Of a stretch of DNA of 64,000 nt, positions 49,103 to 58,091 are shown one piece after another. Made by a program: the position numbers and the translations under genes. The DNA is from Rubrivirga sp046845755. GTDB lineage: Bacteria; Bacteroidota; Rhodothermia; Rhodothermales; Rubricoccaceae. How positions within the stretch are numbered: the first letter of the stretch is position 1; each line of letters begins with the position of its first letter. The notes under the pieces were generated by a model. That model saw only the letters and a list, made by a program, of their open reading frames with translations. It made no database searches and was not told the origin of the DNA. The stretch lies in NCBI RefSeq assembly GCF_046845755.1, contig NZ_CP177357.1, forward strand, positions 2,666,001 through 2,730,000, written 5' to 3'.

Positions 49103-49316
49103 CGGCCCGCCGCTCTCGCGGACCGCGGCGCCGGGCTGCGCAGCGCGTGGCCGCGCCGGCCGCGCCGTCGAACGAGGCCGCCGCCCGCGGAGGGCGGGCG
49201 GCCTATACCCCTGAATAACAGACCTTTTGATCATATTGCTAGTGCACCTGGCGCAGACGATCGGTCGCTAATGTACGCGTAAGTCCATCGCGGATTCCCC
49301 TAGATCCAGCGCGTGA
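49103..49316. other. Gap with AT-rich patch, no gene seen
   Basis: The stretch about 49208-49275 is distinctly AT-richer than its surroundings, with TTTTGATCATATTGCTAG at 49225-49242 and an interior TGATCA palindrome. It lies downstream of the Tat-exported hydrolase gene. No reading frame or stable hairpin is convincing. It could be a small promoter or a remnant of a foreign insert. Confidence 0.4.
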
Positions 49317-50237
49317 CTACCCCATTGGGACCGGCGTAAACCGGAAGCCAACGCCGTCGACGGAGACGCGGCCGACGCCGGGGAACGGCATGTGGCTGGC
49401 GAAGAGCGGGGTCCCCTCGCGGGCCGCCCTCGCCAGTAGACGCCGCCGCGTCGCGACCGTCTGCGGCCCGTTCATGTCAAACCCGAACAGCCACGTCGGG
49501 TGGCGGAAGAAGACGACCGGGTGGGCGACCGCGTCGCTGACGATCAGCAGGCGCGCGCCGGCCGACGCCAGCTCGAACGCCATGTGGCCCGGCGTGTGAC
49601 CGTGCGCGGCGACGGCCGTCAGCCCGGGCACCAGCTCGTCGCCCGCGCGGTACGCCTGGAGCCGGTCGCGGACGGGCGCCAGCTTCGCGAGTGCGTTCTC
49701 GACGTTCTCGTTCCCCGACGGGGCCGCCTCCAGAAACGCCAGCTCGGGCGCCGGGAAGTGGACGCTCGCATTCGGGAACGTGGCCACGCCGTCGGTCGAC
49801 ACGCCGCCGATGTGGTCGCCGTGGAAGTGCGAGACCACGACGCGGTCGACCGACGCCGGCGCCATCCCGAGCGCTGCCATCGTCGAGACCAGCGCGCCCT
49901 GGCCCGTCCCCGTGTCGACGAGGGTGCGGACGCCGCCGTGGTCGATCACGAGTTGCGACACGTCGGTCGGGACGCGGTCCGTCGGCAGCCCGTACTCCGC
50001 CAGCGTGGCGACGACGCGCGCCGCGTCCACGTTCGTGCCGACGGCGCTCAGCGGGAGCGCGAAGGACGTGTCGCGGATGACGGTCACCGTCGCGTCGCCG
50101 ACGGAGAAGGTGTCGGCCGAGATCGTGTGGTGGTCGCGGCGGGCGGGAGTGGCAGCGGCCGAGGTGGGGAGCGCGGCGCCGAGGCCGAGGGCGCCCAGGC
50201 CTTTGAGCGCGGAGCGGCGGGAGAAGCGGGCAGGCAT
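49317..50237 (-). CDS. Tat-exported metallo-beta-lactamase-fold hydrolase
   Basis: The 306-residue protein begins with a twin-arginine signal (FSRRSALKGLGALGLGAAL). The metallo-hydrolase fold follows. The metal-binding motif SHFHGDHIGG lies near residue 120, a further histidine in GHTPGHMAFELASAG near 210 and an aspartate in LLIVSDAVAHPV near 230, which complete a dinuclear zinc site. Relatives include lactonases, glyoxalase-type enzymes and periplasmic quorum-quenching proteins. The exported location makes an extracellular or periplasmic substrate likely. It is divergent from the alcohol dehydrogenase gene. Confidence 0.87.
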   Translation of the reverse strand: MPARFSRRSALKGLGALGLGAALPTSAAATPARRDHHTISADTFSVGDATVTVIRDTSFALPLSAVGTNVDAARVVATLAEYGLPTDRVPTDVSQLVIDHGGVRTLVDTGTGQGALVSTMAALGMAPASVDRVVVSHFHGDHIGGVSTDGVATFPNASVHFPAPELAFLEAAPSGNENVENALAKLAPVRDRLQAYRAGDELVPGLTAVAAHGHTPGHMAFELASAGARLLIVSDAVAHPVVFFRHPTWLFGFDMNGPQTVATRRRLLARAAREGTPLFASHMPFPGVGRVSVDGVGFRFTPVPMG

Positions 50238-50436
50238 GGGGGTCGGGAGAGGTGCACGGAGACCCACGTTGCAACAAGCATCGGCGTTCCGGCGGCGGTG
50301 GCGGTCGGGATTGCCCTGGGGTCTCCCGATGTCGGGGCCGGGTGCGCGGAGTGGGGGGCGCCCCTGTTCGTCCGCCCGAAGGAACAGCCCCCTCCCCCAC
50401 CTGTGGACGGCTCCCCTCCCTTCTCCCTCCTCTCCG

Positions 50437-51612
50437 ATGAAAGCCCTCACCTGGCACGGCCAAGGCGACGTCCGCGTCGACACCCACCCCGACCCTGAGC
50501 TCCAGGAGCCCACCGACATCGTCATCAAGGTGACGTCGACGGCCATCTGCGGCTCCGACCTGCACCTGTTCGACGGCTTCGTGCCGATGATGAAGGAGGG
50601 CGACATCATTGGCCACGAGCCGATGGGGATCGTCGAGGAGGTCGGCTCGGGCATCACGACCCTCAAGAAAGGCGACCGCGTCGTCGTCCCGTTCACGATC
50701 TCGTGCGGCACCTGCTGGTTCTGCGAGCAGACGATGTACTCGCTGTGCGACACCACCAACCCCAAGCCCGAAAACGCGCGCGACGCGATGGGCCACAGCC
50801 CGGCGGGCTTGTTCGGCTACTCCCACCTGACCGGCGGCATCCCCGGCGGCCAGGCCGAGTACCTGCGCGTGCCCCACGCGGATGTGGGCCCCATCGTGGT
50901 GCCCGACGGCATGACCGACGAGCAGGTCCTCTTCTTGTCCGACATCTTCCCGACCGGCTACCAAGCGGCTGAGAACGCCGAGATCGAACCCGGCGACACC
51001 GTCGCGGTCTGGGGCTGCGGGCCGGTCGGCCAGTTCGCCATCCAGAGCGCCTGGATGCTGGGCGCCGGCCGCGTCATCGCCATCGACCGCGAGCCCGAGC
51101 GCCTGCGGATGGCGGCCGAGAACTCCAAGGCCGAGACGGTCAACTTCGACGAGCTCGACGACCCGCTCCACAAGGTCCTCATCGACATGACGGGCGGGCG
51201 CGGGCCGGACCGCTGCATCGACGCGGTCGGGATGGAGGCGCACGGCGCGAGCGCGGCCAAGACCCTCGTCGACAAGGCGGCCCAGGCGACGCACACCCAG
51301 AGCGACCGGACGTACGCCATCAACCAGGCCATCATGGCGTGCCGCAAGGGCGGGACGATCTCGATGCCCGGCGTGTACGCGGGCGCCGGCTCGGTCAAGC
51401 TCGGCCCGCTAATGAACAAGGGCCTGACGCTCAAGACGGGCCAGACGCACGTCCAGCGCTACCTCGAGCCGCTGATGAAGAAGATCCAGGACGGCGACAT
51501 CGACCCGTCGTTCATCATCACGCACACGGCCCCGCTGGACGACGCGCCCACGATGTACGAGACGTTCCGTGACAAGAAGGACGACTGCATCAAGGTGGTC
51601 CTCAAGCCGTGA
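50437..51612 (+). CDS. Zinc-dependent alcohol dehydrogenase, MDR superfamily
   Basis: The 391-residue cytosolic enzyme begins MKALTWHGQGDVRVDTHPDP. Catalytic zinc ligands are seen in AICGSDLHLF (Cys) and GHEPMG (His-Glu). The structural zinc lobe is complete, with SCGTCWFCEQTMYSLC supplying four cysteines. The NAD-binding motif AVWGCGPVGQFA lies near residue 190. This subgroup includes formaldehyde-dismutase-like and glutathione-independent formaldehyde dehydrogenases as well as general alcohol dehydrogenases. The substrate is not determined. The leader just before the ATG is strongly pyrimidine-rich (50390-50436). The stop is followed by a hairpin at 51636. Confidence 0.9.
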   Translation: MKALTWHGQGDVRVDTHPDPELQEPTDIVIKVTSTAICGSDLHLFDGFVPMMKEGDIIGHEPMGIVEEVGSGITTLKKGDRVVVPFTISCGTCWFCEQTMYSLCDTTNPKPENARDAMGHSPAGLFGYSHLTGGIPGGQAEYLRVPHADVGPIVVPDGMTDEQVLFLSDIFPTGYQAAENAEIEPGDTVAVWGCGPVGQFAIQSAWMLGAGRVIAIDREPERLRMAAENSKAETVNFDELDDPLHKVLIDMTGGRGPDRCIDAVGMEAHGASAAKTLVDKAAQATHTQSDRTYAINQAIMACRKGGTISMPGVYAGAGSVKLGPLMNKGLTLKTGQTHVQRYLEPLMKKIQDGDIDPSFIITHTAPLDDAPTMYETFRDKKDDCIKVVLKP

Positions 51613-51635
51613 TCGCCGGCCGCCCGTGAGCACGG

Positions 51636-51660
51636 CCCCGGCGAGCACGCGCCGCCGGGG
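51636..51660. terminator. Hairpin between convergent genes
   Basis: CCCCGGCG at 51636-51643 pairs with CGCCGGGG at 51653-51660 around a nine-base loop. It lies between the stops of the alcohol dehydrogenase and the TonB receptor genes. There is no U-run. Confidence 0.5.
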
Positions 51661-51663
51661 TCG

Positions 51664-53988
51664 TCAAAACTCGACCTGGTAGCTCAGCACCGGGAGCGGG
51701 TACCCCTCCGCCACCTCGACCACGGCCTGCCGCTGCAAGTCGTAGTCGAGCGCGGCGTCCTTGGCGGCGAGGGCGTTTTTGAGCTGGAGCGACCACAGCT
51801 GCGACACGCGCTGCCCGTCGACCCGCAACGTCGCCGTCAAGTCCAGCACCCAGACCGCCGGGCCGCGCTCTGAAAAGGGGCGTGACTCGTTGTAGACGAC
51901 CTCGCCAGCCGCCGCCGAGGCCGCCCCGTCGACGGGGCTCCGGCGCTCGCCGCCGAGCGCGGCGAGCCGCACGTTGAGCCCCAGCCGGTGCCGGTCGCCC
52001 AGCCGCACGTCGCGTCCCGCGAGCGCGTTGACGGCGTACCGCTGGTCGTACCGGGTCGGCCGCCAGACGCCGTCGCCGCCGCGCGCGCGCGACCGGAACA
52101 GGGAGCCGGTGACGAGCGCGTACGCCCCGCCCCGCAGCGGCCGCTCGACGGTGAACTCGACGCCCACGTTCTCGCCCGCGCCCTCGGTCACGAGCGGCTT
52201 GGCAAAGGCCCAGTCTTGGCGCCAGTCGAGCAGCGAGAACGCGCTGTCGGCGACCACGGGCACGTCGAACAGGCGCTGCACGTATCCCTCGACGTGCACG
52301 CGGACCGCCTCGCCCAGCTGGCGCGACGCCCCGAGCACGACGTGGTGCGCGCGCGTCAGCCCCAGATCCCGGTTCGGCTGGCCGCCGTCGACGCGCGCGA
52401 GCACGATGGGGAGCGGCTCGAGCTGGCTGTGGAGCCCGTACCCCGCGCTCCACGTCGTCCGCTCCGAGGTCGCCCAGGTGGCGCCCAGGCGGGGCTCGAC
52501 GGCCGACGCGCCCGTCAGCGCGACGTGCGTCGCGTGCAGGCCCAGCGTCAGGTCGAGGCCCGGCGTCGGGGTCTGGCGCGCCTGCGCGAACGCGTGCGTC
52601 AGCAGGGCGCTCCCCTCGCCGTCGGCGACGGGCACCAGGGGCGGGGCGTGGTCCGGCGCCGAGCGGAGGGCGAGCGCGTAGCCCAGCCGCTGGACGCTGG
52701 CGCCCGCTTGGACGAAGGTGCCGGGGCGCAGCTTGTGGTCGACGGTCGAGCCGAGGTGCAGGCGGACGTCCGTGCTGCGGAGCGAGAGCTCGGGTCGGAG
52801 CCGCAAGTCGTCGCCCAGCCGGTCCTGTTCCCAGACGGTCCGCTGCCCGGTGACGGCGGCCGTGGAGCGGACGTACGTCCGGCGCCCCACCGTCACGGCG
52901 TGCGTCAGCCCAGCGGCGCCGACGCCGAGCGCGAGGTCGGCGCGCGTGCGGTCCCAGAAGGCCGAGGTCCACGACGCCGAGTCCGGGTTCTCGACGAGCT
53001 GCTGGCCGTCGAGCCCGCCGAGCCCCCACGCCTCGACGCGCCCGGCGCCGAGCGGGGCCGACACCTTGACGGCGAGGTCCTGGTACGTCGTCCCGCCCTC
53101 GGTCGGCAGCAGCGGCATCAGCAGGCCGAGCGTCGAGTAGCGGTAATTGACGAGATACGTCGCCGGGCTGCCCAGGCGGATGGGGCCCTCGGAGGCGACC
53201 TCCAGCCCAAGCAGCCCGGCGCGGACGGCGTGCTCGCGGCGCGTCGGGTGGCCCGTCCGGAACCGCATGTCGAAGACGCCAGCGAGGGCGTCGCCGTACT
53301 CGGCCGGGAAGGCGCCCGTGAACACGTCGGAGTCGGCCAGGAGCTCGCCGCTGAACAGCGTCACGCCGCCGCCGCCAGCGACCGAGAGCCCGGCAAAGTG
53401 GCTCGGCGTCGGAATCGGCACGCCCTCCAGCCGCCAGCGGACGCCCTTGGGCGCGTTCCCGCGGACGGCCAGCGCGTTGTCCTGCACGCCGCTCCCGGAC
53501 GTGGCGACGCCCGCGAACGACGCCGCCAGCCGCGCCGGGTCGTCGACGGCGCCGGCGTAGCGCCGCGTCTCCTCGACCGAGAACGACCGGGCGCTGACGG
53601 CGGCCATCGCGTGCTGCGGCCGCCCCGCCTGCGCCTGGGCCCGGACGACGGCCTCGGCGCCCTCCACGACCGCCTCCGCGAGCGACACGTCGAGCACGGT
53701 CTCCTGCCCGGCGCGCACCAGCACGTCCGCCAGCACGCGCGGCGCGTAGCCGAGCAAGCGGACCTCGACGGCGTGCTTGCCGAGCGGGACGCGGGGCAGC
53801 ACGAACCGGCCTTGGGCATCGGTCGCGGCCCCTAGCAGCGGATCGGACCCGACGACGACCACCGTCGCGCCGACGAGCGGGGCCCGCGTGTCGCGGTCGG
53901 CGACGGTGCCGCGGACGGTCTGGGTCGGCTGCGCGAGCGCGGCCGGGGCGAGAACGAACAGGACGCAGGCAAACGGCAGGCAGCGCAT
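51664..53988 (-). CDS. TonB-dependent receptor with carboxypeptidase-regulatory-like N-domain
   Basis: The 774-residue outer-membrane protein has a signal peptide (RCLPFACVLFVLAPAALAQ). A CarboxypepD_reg-like domain covers about residues 22-110 (GTVADRDTRAPLVGATVVVV and GRFVLPRVPLGKHAVEVRLL). A plug follows, with NALAVRGNAPKGVRWRLEG and DVFTGAFPAEYGDALAGVFD, then a 22-strand-type barrel ending in VLSYQVEF with an aromatic C-terminus. No SusD-like or DUF4249-like gene is adjacent, in contrast to the receptor at 16555. The upstream ATG at 54078 would add 30 residues in front of the signal peptide and is not preferred. The ligand is unknown. Confidence 0.88.
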   Translation of the reverse strand: MRCLPFACVLFVLAPAALAQPTQTVRGTVADRDTRAPLVGATVVVVGSDPLLGAATDAQGRFVLPRVPLGKHAVEVRLLGYAPRVLADVLVRAGQETVLDVSLAEAVVEGAEAVVRAQAQAGRPQHAMAAVSARSFSVEETRRYAGAVDDPARLAASFAGVATSGSGVQDNALAVRGNAPKGVRWRLEGVPIPTPSHFAGLSVAGGGGVTLFSGELLADSDVFTGAFPAEYGDALAGVFDMRFRTGHPTRREHAVRAGLLGLEVASEGPIRLGSPATYLVNYRYSTLGLLMPLLPTEGGTTYQDLAVKVSAPLGAGRVEAWGLGGLDGQQLVENPDSASWTSAFWDRTRADLALGVGAAGLTHAVTVGRRTYVRSTAAVTGQRTVWEQDRLGDDLRLRPELSLRSTDVRLHLGSTVDHKLRPGTFVQAGASVQRLGYALALRSAPDHAPPLVPVADGEGSALLTHAFAQARQTPTPGLDLTLGLHATHVALTGASAVEPRLGATWATSERTTWSAGYGLHSQLEPLPIVLARVDGGQPNRDLGLTRAHHVVLGASRQLGEAVRVHVEGYVQRLFDVPVVADSAFSLLDWRQDWAFAKPLVTEGAGENVGVEFTVERPLRGGAYALVTGSLFRSRARGGDGVWRPTRYDQRYAVNALAGRDVRLGDRHRLGLNVRLAALGGERRSPVDGAASAAAGEVVYNESRPFSERGPAVWVLDLTATLRVDGQRVSQLWSLQLKNALAAKDAALDYDLQRQAVVEVAEGYPLPVLSYQVEF

Positions 53989-54134
53989 CGGGAGCGGGGG
54001 GTTGAGATCCCGAGCGTAGGCCGCGACGCCCTCCCGCATCGTCCACGCCCGCTCGCTGGGACGCGTCCAGGCGTCCACGCCCGCTGGACTGGACCTCTGG
54101 CGCCGTAGCCGACGCCCCCCCCCCCCACCCTGCG

Positions 54135-54337
54135 CTCAGAGACCGTTTGGGGAATGGCGCAAGCCCTCCAAAGGCGTCCCCTCTCCCATTGGGAGAGGGA
54201 CAGGGTGAGGGGCGACGGGCTGCGAAGGTGCCACACGAGCACCGCCGGATTGATTGGCTGGCGCCTTCCCTCCGGGGGCCCGCCTGCGCGGGGATGACTC
54301 ATGTGAGGGGGATCGGCTTCCCCAAACAGTTTCTCAG
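54135..54337. repeat. MITE-like element with 20-bp terminal inverted repeats overlapping the araC-type stop
   Basis: CTCAGAGACCGTTTGGGGAA at 54135-54154 and TTCCCCAAACAGTTTCTCAG at 54318-54337 are inverted copies (16 of 20 match). The interior holds the hairpin CCCTCTCCCATTGGGAGAGG (about 54179-54198), which matches the repeat at 11881-11916. It also holds CCCGCCTGCGCGGGG near 54281-54296. The right end includes the stop codon of the AraC-type gene (54334-54336). No transposase is present, so mobilisation in trans is inferred. Confidence 0.7.
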
Positions 54338-55470
54338 ACCGCCTCGGTGTGGCGCTGGCGGTACTGCGAGGGCGTCATCCCCGTGGTCCGCTTGAAGGCC
54401 GCGTTGAACGACGACTTGGCGTTGAACCCGGCGTCGAGGCCGATGGCGAGGACGGTCCAGTGCGCATACGCCGGGTCCGTCAGCCGCGCCTGGACGTCGG
54501 CGACGCGGTAGCCGTTGACGACCTCGTAGAAGGTCTGGCCGAGCTGGGTGCTCAAGACCTCGGTGAGGTTGTGCGGCGAGATGCCCAGGGCCTCGGCGAG
54601 GTCGGGGAGGGTGAGGTCGCCGCGGCGGTGCGGGTGCTCAGCCTCCATGAGCGCCCGGAGGGCGGCGGCGTGGCGGGCGGCCTCCTCGGGGCGCATCCCG
54701 GACCGCGCGTAGGCGGGCTCCGTCGGGATAGCGGCCGGCGCCTCGGGCCCCTCGTCCTCGGGCCGGCGCAGCCCGAAGTACCCCAGGGCGTAGACGAAGA
54801 CGGTCACCGTGAGCAGCGTGAGGTCGTCGGTGACGCTGGCGTCGTCGAGGCCGACGGCGTCGGTGCCGCCGAGGACGTAGAACAAGGCCGAGGCCAGCAG
54901 CATCGCCAGGACGCCCGCCGTCAGGCCCCGGAGCCACCGCTGTGTCCCTGGGGATGCCCCGCCGCCCGCCCGCCGCACGCAGGCGACGATCAGCGCGAGG
55001 TACACCGAGCCGTGGACCAGCTTGAGCGGGTTGACGACGGCCATCGCCCGCGTCTGGAACGACAGGCCGGGGTCGAGCATCAGCGCCAGCTTCTCGGGGC
55101 CGGGCCGGAGGTAGAACGGGAGCAGGAACGCGACGAGGGCCAGGAACGGCACCGCGTGCCACGCATCCGTCCGCCGCAGCGCCGCGCTCGGCGAGGTCAG
55201 CGCCCGGACGTAGAGGTACAGGAGCGGCCCGTAGAGGAGCGCGATCGGTAGGTCGAGCCCGATCAGCGCCGGGTGCCGCGCGCTGGCGCCGGAGGCGTGG
55301 TAGACCGCCATCGCGAGGTCGGCCGAGAACACGAGCACGAAGGCCGCCAGCAGCCGGTGCGCGACGACCTGGCGCGGGCGGCTCGCCAGCACGGCGGCCA
55401 GGAACAGGCCCTGGGCCGCACCCAGGAGGTACAGCCCCTCCATCACGCGGCTGAACGTGGGGGCATCCAT
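54334..55470 (-). CDS. AraC-family regulator with N-terminal seven-helix membrane domain
   Basis: The 378-residue protein combines a membrane half and a DNA-binding half. Residues about 8-235 contain seven hydrophobic helices (GLYLLGAAQGLFLAAVLAS and later LLTVTVFVYALGYFG). After a Pro/Glu linker the last 110 residues carry two helix-turn-helix motifs of AraC type, with LTLPDLAEALGISPHNLTEV and FNAKSSFNAAFKRTTGMTPS QYR. This 7TM-AraC layout is common in Bacteroidota and is thought to couple a membrane signal to transcription. The target is unknown; the TonB receptor or the STAS-like gene nearby are candidates. TACCTTGC at 55502-55509 is its likely promoter box. Confidence 0.87.
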   Translation of the reverse strand: MDAPTFSRVMEGLYLLGAAQGLFLAAVLASRPRQVVAHRLLAAFVLVFSADLAMAVYHASGASARHPALIGLDLPIALLYGPLLYLYVRALTSPSAALRRTDAWHAVPFLALVAFLLPFYLRPGPEKLALMLDPGLSFQTRAMAVVNPLKLVHGSVYLALIVACVRRAGGGASPGTQRWLRGLTAGVLAMLLASALFYVLGGTDAVGLDDASVTDDLTLLTVTVFVYALGYFGLRRPEDEGPEAPAAIPTEPAYARSGMRPEEAARHAAALRALMEAEHPHRRGDLTLPDLAEALGISPHNLTEVLSTQLGQTFYEVVNGYRVADVQARLTDPAYAHWTVLAIGLDAGFNAKSSFNAAFKRTTGMTPSQYRQRHTEAV

Positions 55471-55501
55471 GCGGTCGGTCGGCGCGGGGCGGGCGGCGGC
55501 G

Positions 55502-55509
55502 GCAAGGTA
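55502..55509 (-). promoter_or_regulatory. TACCTTGC -7-like box upstream of the AraC-type gene
   Basis: The box lies about 31 bases before the start codon at 55470 on the minus strand, in the gap after the STAS-like gene. It agrees with the TAnCTTG pattern. Confidence 0.45.
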
Positions 55510-55534
55510 CCGGCGCGCCCCCTCTCGCTGGGTG

Positions 55535-55975
55535 CTACGGGTCGCTGGCGCCGTGCGCGGGGCCGCCCTCCGCCGGGGCCGCCAGCCACTCCGGAACGCC
55601 GGGTAGCCCGAGCCACCGGGCCCCCTCCTCCAGCGACCCGACGACCTCGACCGGCCGGCCGGCCTCCTCCACCAGCCGCCGGTACAGGTACCCGATGAGT
55701 TGGACGACCTCCCGGGTCATCACGAGGGCGACGCGCCCCGGGCCGATCCGCTCCGACTCGTCAATCTCCATCTCTGCGATCGCCGCCATCTCCTCCGGCC
55801 CCACGATGAACTCCTGGATCTGGCCGCAATCCCAGAACTCGTCGAAGCCCTCTCGCCAGTGCGGGTCGGCGTACAGCGCCTCGTTGGCCGAAGCGATGTC
55901 GGTGCCCGTCACGACGCCCGTCGCGCGGACCATGCCGAGCCGGAGGACGGGATCGACGCGCGAGAGGCAGGGCAT
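55535..55975 (-). CDS. STAS/SpoIIAA-like domain protein
   Basis: The 146-residue cytosolic protein starts MPCLSRVDPVLRLGMVRATG. It has the pattern GVVTGTDIASANEALYADPH followed by FDEFWDCGQIQEFIVGPEEM, then GRVALVMTREVVQLIGYLYR and a final GSLEEGARWLGLP. This fits the SpoIIAA-like/STAS fold proteins with a hinge before each conserved W, often annotated as STAS/SEC14. Start M at 55975 is preferred because the upstream in-frame ATG at 56041 adds a Gly/Ser/Pro stretch. It lies 64 bases upstream of the AraC-type gene. Partner and function are unknown. Confidence 0.65.
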   Translation of the reverse strand: MPCLSRVDPVLRLGMVRATGVVTGTDIASANEALYADPHWREGFDEFWDCGQIQEFIVGPEEMAAIAEMEIDESERIGPGRVALVMTREVVQLIGYLYRRLVEEAGRPVEVVGSLEEGARWLGLPGVPEWLAAPAEGGPAHGASDP

Positions 55976-56218
55976 GGCGGAGAAGGGAACGGTCGGAAGC
56001 GAGGGGCCTCCGCTCCGAGCGGTCCCCGCATACTCCGCCATCTGCCCCCCGATCCCTTTCCACCGTGATCACCGGACAGGAGCTCGTGGCGCGTCCCCGG
56101 AACGCCAGGGCCCCCGGTTGGAGCGCGCCGACCCGATCGCGCCGGGTTGGTACGCCGACGCCTGGGGTGGCGGGTCGGCGCCCCCCCGTCAGAGGCGCTC
56201 GGCTGGTGGCCGAGTCCT

Positions 56219-56236
56219 TTAACGACAGACCGTTAA
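56219..56236. promoter_or_regulatory. TTAACG-6-CGTTAA inverted repeat upstream of the histidine kinase
   Basis: TTAACG at 56219-56224 and CGTTAA at 56231-56236 are perfect inverted copies six bases apart, an unusually AT-rich dyad in this GC-rich genome. The dyad is 47 bases before ATG 56283 and 14 bases before GTG 56250. The rest of the 307-base gap from 55976 shows no gene. A regulator binding site is likely. Confidence 0.5.
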
Positions 56237-56282
56237 GCGGATCTGGAGAGTGGCCGATGGAGAAAGCCCCTCTGCCCGGCTC

Positions 56283-58064
56283 ATGCAGTCCCTCGTCTTC
56301 GTCGCGCTCACCCCGCTCGCGCTGCTCCTCATGGGGGTGGTCGGGGTCGTCTCCTGGCGGCGCCGGGAAGCGCCCGGCGCCTGGGGCCTCGTCGCGTTCT
56401 CGGCCGCGTCGGCCGGCTGGCTCGCGTGCGACGCGCTGAGCGTGCTGGCGCCGTCGCCCGAGGCGGCCCTCCGGATCGCCCAGGGGACGTTCGTGTGGGC
56501 CCCGCTGCCGGGCGTGGCCTGGTTCACGTTCCTGCTCAGTTACACCGGCCGGTTCGGCCCGGTCGCCCGCGCATCCGTGTGGGCCCTCTGCGTCTGGAGC
56601 CTGGGCTTCGGGGGCATGGCGCTCACGAACGAGGCCCACCAACTCGTCTTGGCGACCTGGGAGGTCGTCCCCGACGGCCCGTTCCTCGGGGTCCGGTACA
56701 CGCTGGGGCCCGTCGCGTGGGCTCAGACCGCCTTCATGTGGGGGGCGATGATCGTCTCGCTCGCGGTGCTCGTCCGGGCCTACGCCAGCGGCACCCGCGA
56801 CCGCACCCTCTCGTGGTGGATCGTGGCCGGCGCCGCGGTCCCGCTCGCCGTCAACGTGGGCCACATGCTCGGGGTGGGGACCATCGCGAAGGACTTCACG
56901 CCGATCGCGATGGCCGTCTCGTCCGGGGCGTTCGCGCTCGGGCTCGCGCGCTACCGCCTCCTCGACCTCCGGCCCATCGCGCGGGCGGCGCTCGTCGACG
57001 ACCTCCGCGAGGGGATGCTCGTGCTCGACGCCCGCGGCGTGGTCGTGGACGCCAACCCCGCGCTCGGCCGGGTGCTCGGCGAGACCGCCGCCCTCCTCGG
57101 GCGCCCCCTTCACGAGACCGCCCCGGCCCTCGCCCACGCCATCGAGTCGGCGCCCGACGACACCTTCCGCCTCGACGACGGCCCCGACGCCCGCTACGTC
57201 GACCTCCGCGTCTCGCCGCTCACCGACCGGAGCGGCCTCCCCACCGGCCGGCTCGTCTTGCTCCACGACGTGACGCATCGCCGCCGCGAGAGGGCCGCGC
57301 TGCACCACGCCAACGCGGATCTCTACGACGCCAACGCCGAGCTCCAGGCCCGCAACGACGAGCTCGACGCGTTCGCTCACACCGTCGCCCACGACCTCAA
57401 AAACTCGATCCAGGGGATCGCGGGCTACGCCGAGATCCTGCGCGACGACGGCCCGGACCTCCCCGCCGACACGCACCGCCAGTTTGCCGACGGGGTCGTC
57501 GACGCCGCACACCGGATGGGCAACGTCGTGCACGAACTGCTCCTGCTGGCGGGCGTCCGCCAGGCCACCGTCGAGGTGGTGCCGGTGGCGATCGCGGCGA
57601 CGGTCGAGGGCGCGCTCCGTCGCCTTCAGCCGACGCCGCTCGGGGCGCCCCTCTCCCCCCGGCTGCCCGACCGCTGGCCGGTCGCGGTCGGCCACGCGCC
57701 CTGGATCGAGGAGGTCTGGGTCAACTTCCTCTCCAATGCGGTCAAATATGGCGGCCCGACGGTCACGCTCGGTGCGGAGGTGACGGCCACGGGGCAGGCC
57801 CGGTACTGGGTCCACGACGACGGTCCCGGCCTCGCGCCTGAGGCCCAGGCGCAGCTGTTCGTCCCGTTCACGCGCGTCGGCTCGCTCGACGTGGAAGGCC
57901 ACGGGCTCGGGCTCTCCATCGTCCGCCGGATCACCGAGCGGCTGGGCGGGACGTGCGGCGTCGAGAGCGGGCCGGGCGAGGGCACCCGGTTCTGGTTCGC
58001 CCTGCCGTGCGCCGACGCGGACGCTCGTGCCGACGAGGCCCTGGCCCAACTGGCGGCGGCCTAA
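56283..58064 (+). CDS. Sensor histidine kinase with 7TM sensor and PAS domains
   Basis: The 593-residue inner-membrane kinase opens with seven hydrophobic helices (from LVFVALTPLALLLMGVVGVV to about residue 215). RYRLLDLRPIARAALVDDLR follows, the hallmark of 7TM-type histidine kinases. A PAS domain covers about 235-335 (GMLVLDARGVVVDANPALGR). The dimerisation domain has the phospho-acceptor histidine in AHTVAHDLKNSIQGIAGYAE. The ATPase domain has VNFLSNAVKYGG (N box), DDGPGLAPEA (G1) and GHGLGLSIVRRITERLGG (G2). No response regulator is adjacent. ATG 56283 is chosen because it begins directly at the first helix. GTG 56250 is an alternative. Confidence 0.9.
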   Translation: MQSLVFVALTPLALLLMGVVGVVSWRRREAPGAWGLVAFSAASAGWLACDALSVLAPSPEAALRIAQGTFVWAPLPGVAWFTFLLSYTGRFGPVARASVWALCVWSLGFGGMALTNEAHQLVLATWEVVPDGPFLGVRYTLGPVAWAQTAFMWGAMIVSLAVLVRAYASGTRDRTLSWWIVAGAAVPLAVNVGHMLGVGTIAKDFTPIAMAVSSGAFALGLARYRLLDLRPIARAALVDDLREGMLVLDARGVVVDANPALGRVLGETAALLGRPLHETAPALAHAIESAPDDTFRLDDGPDARYVDLRVSPLTDRSGLPTGRLVLLHDVTHRRRERAALHHANADLYDANAELQARNDELDAFAHTVAHDLKNSIQGIAGYAEILRDDGPDLPADTHRQFADGVVDAAHRMGNVVHELLLLAGVRQATVEVVPVAIAATVEGALRRLQPTPLGAPLSPRLPDRWPVAVGHAPWIEEVWVNFLSNAVKYGGPTVTLGAEVTATGQARYWVHDDGPGLAPEAQAQLFVPFTRVGSLDVEGHGLGLSIVRRITERLGGTCGVESGPGEGTRFWFALPCADADARADEALAQLAAA

Positions 58065-58091
58065 CACCGGCCCCATCGGGCCCGAGGGAGG

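Noticed and set aside
49500..50498. Plus-strand frame antisense to the Tat-exported hydrolase
   Set aside because: It is a shadow of a gene with Tat signal and complete metal-binding motifs.
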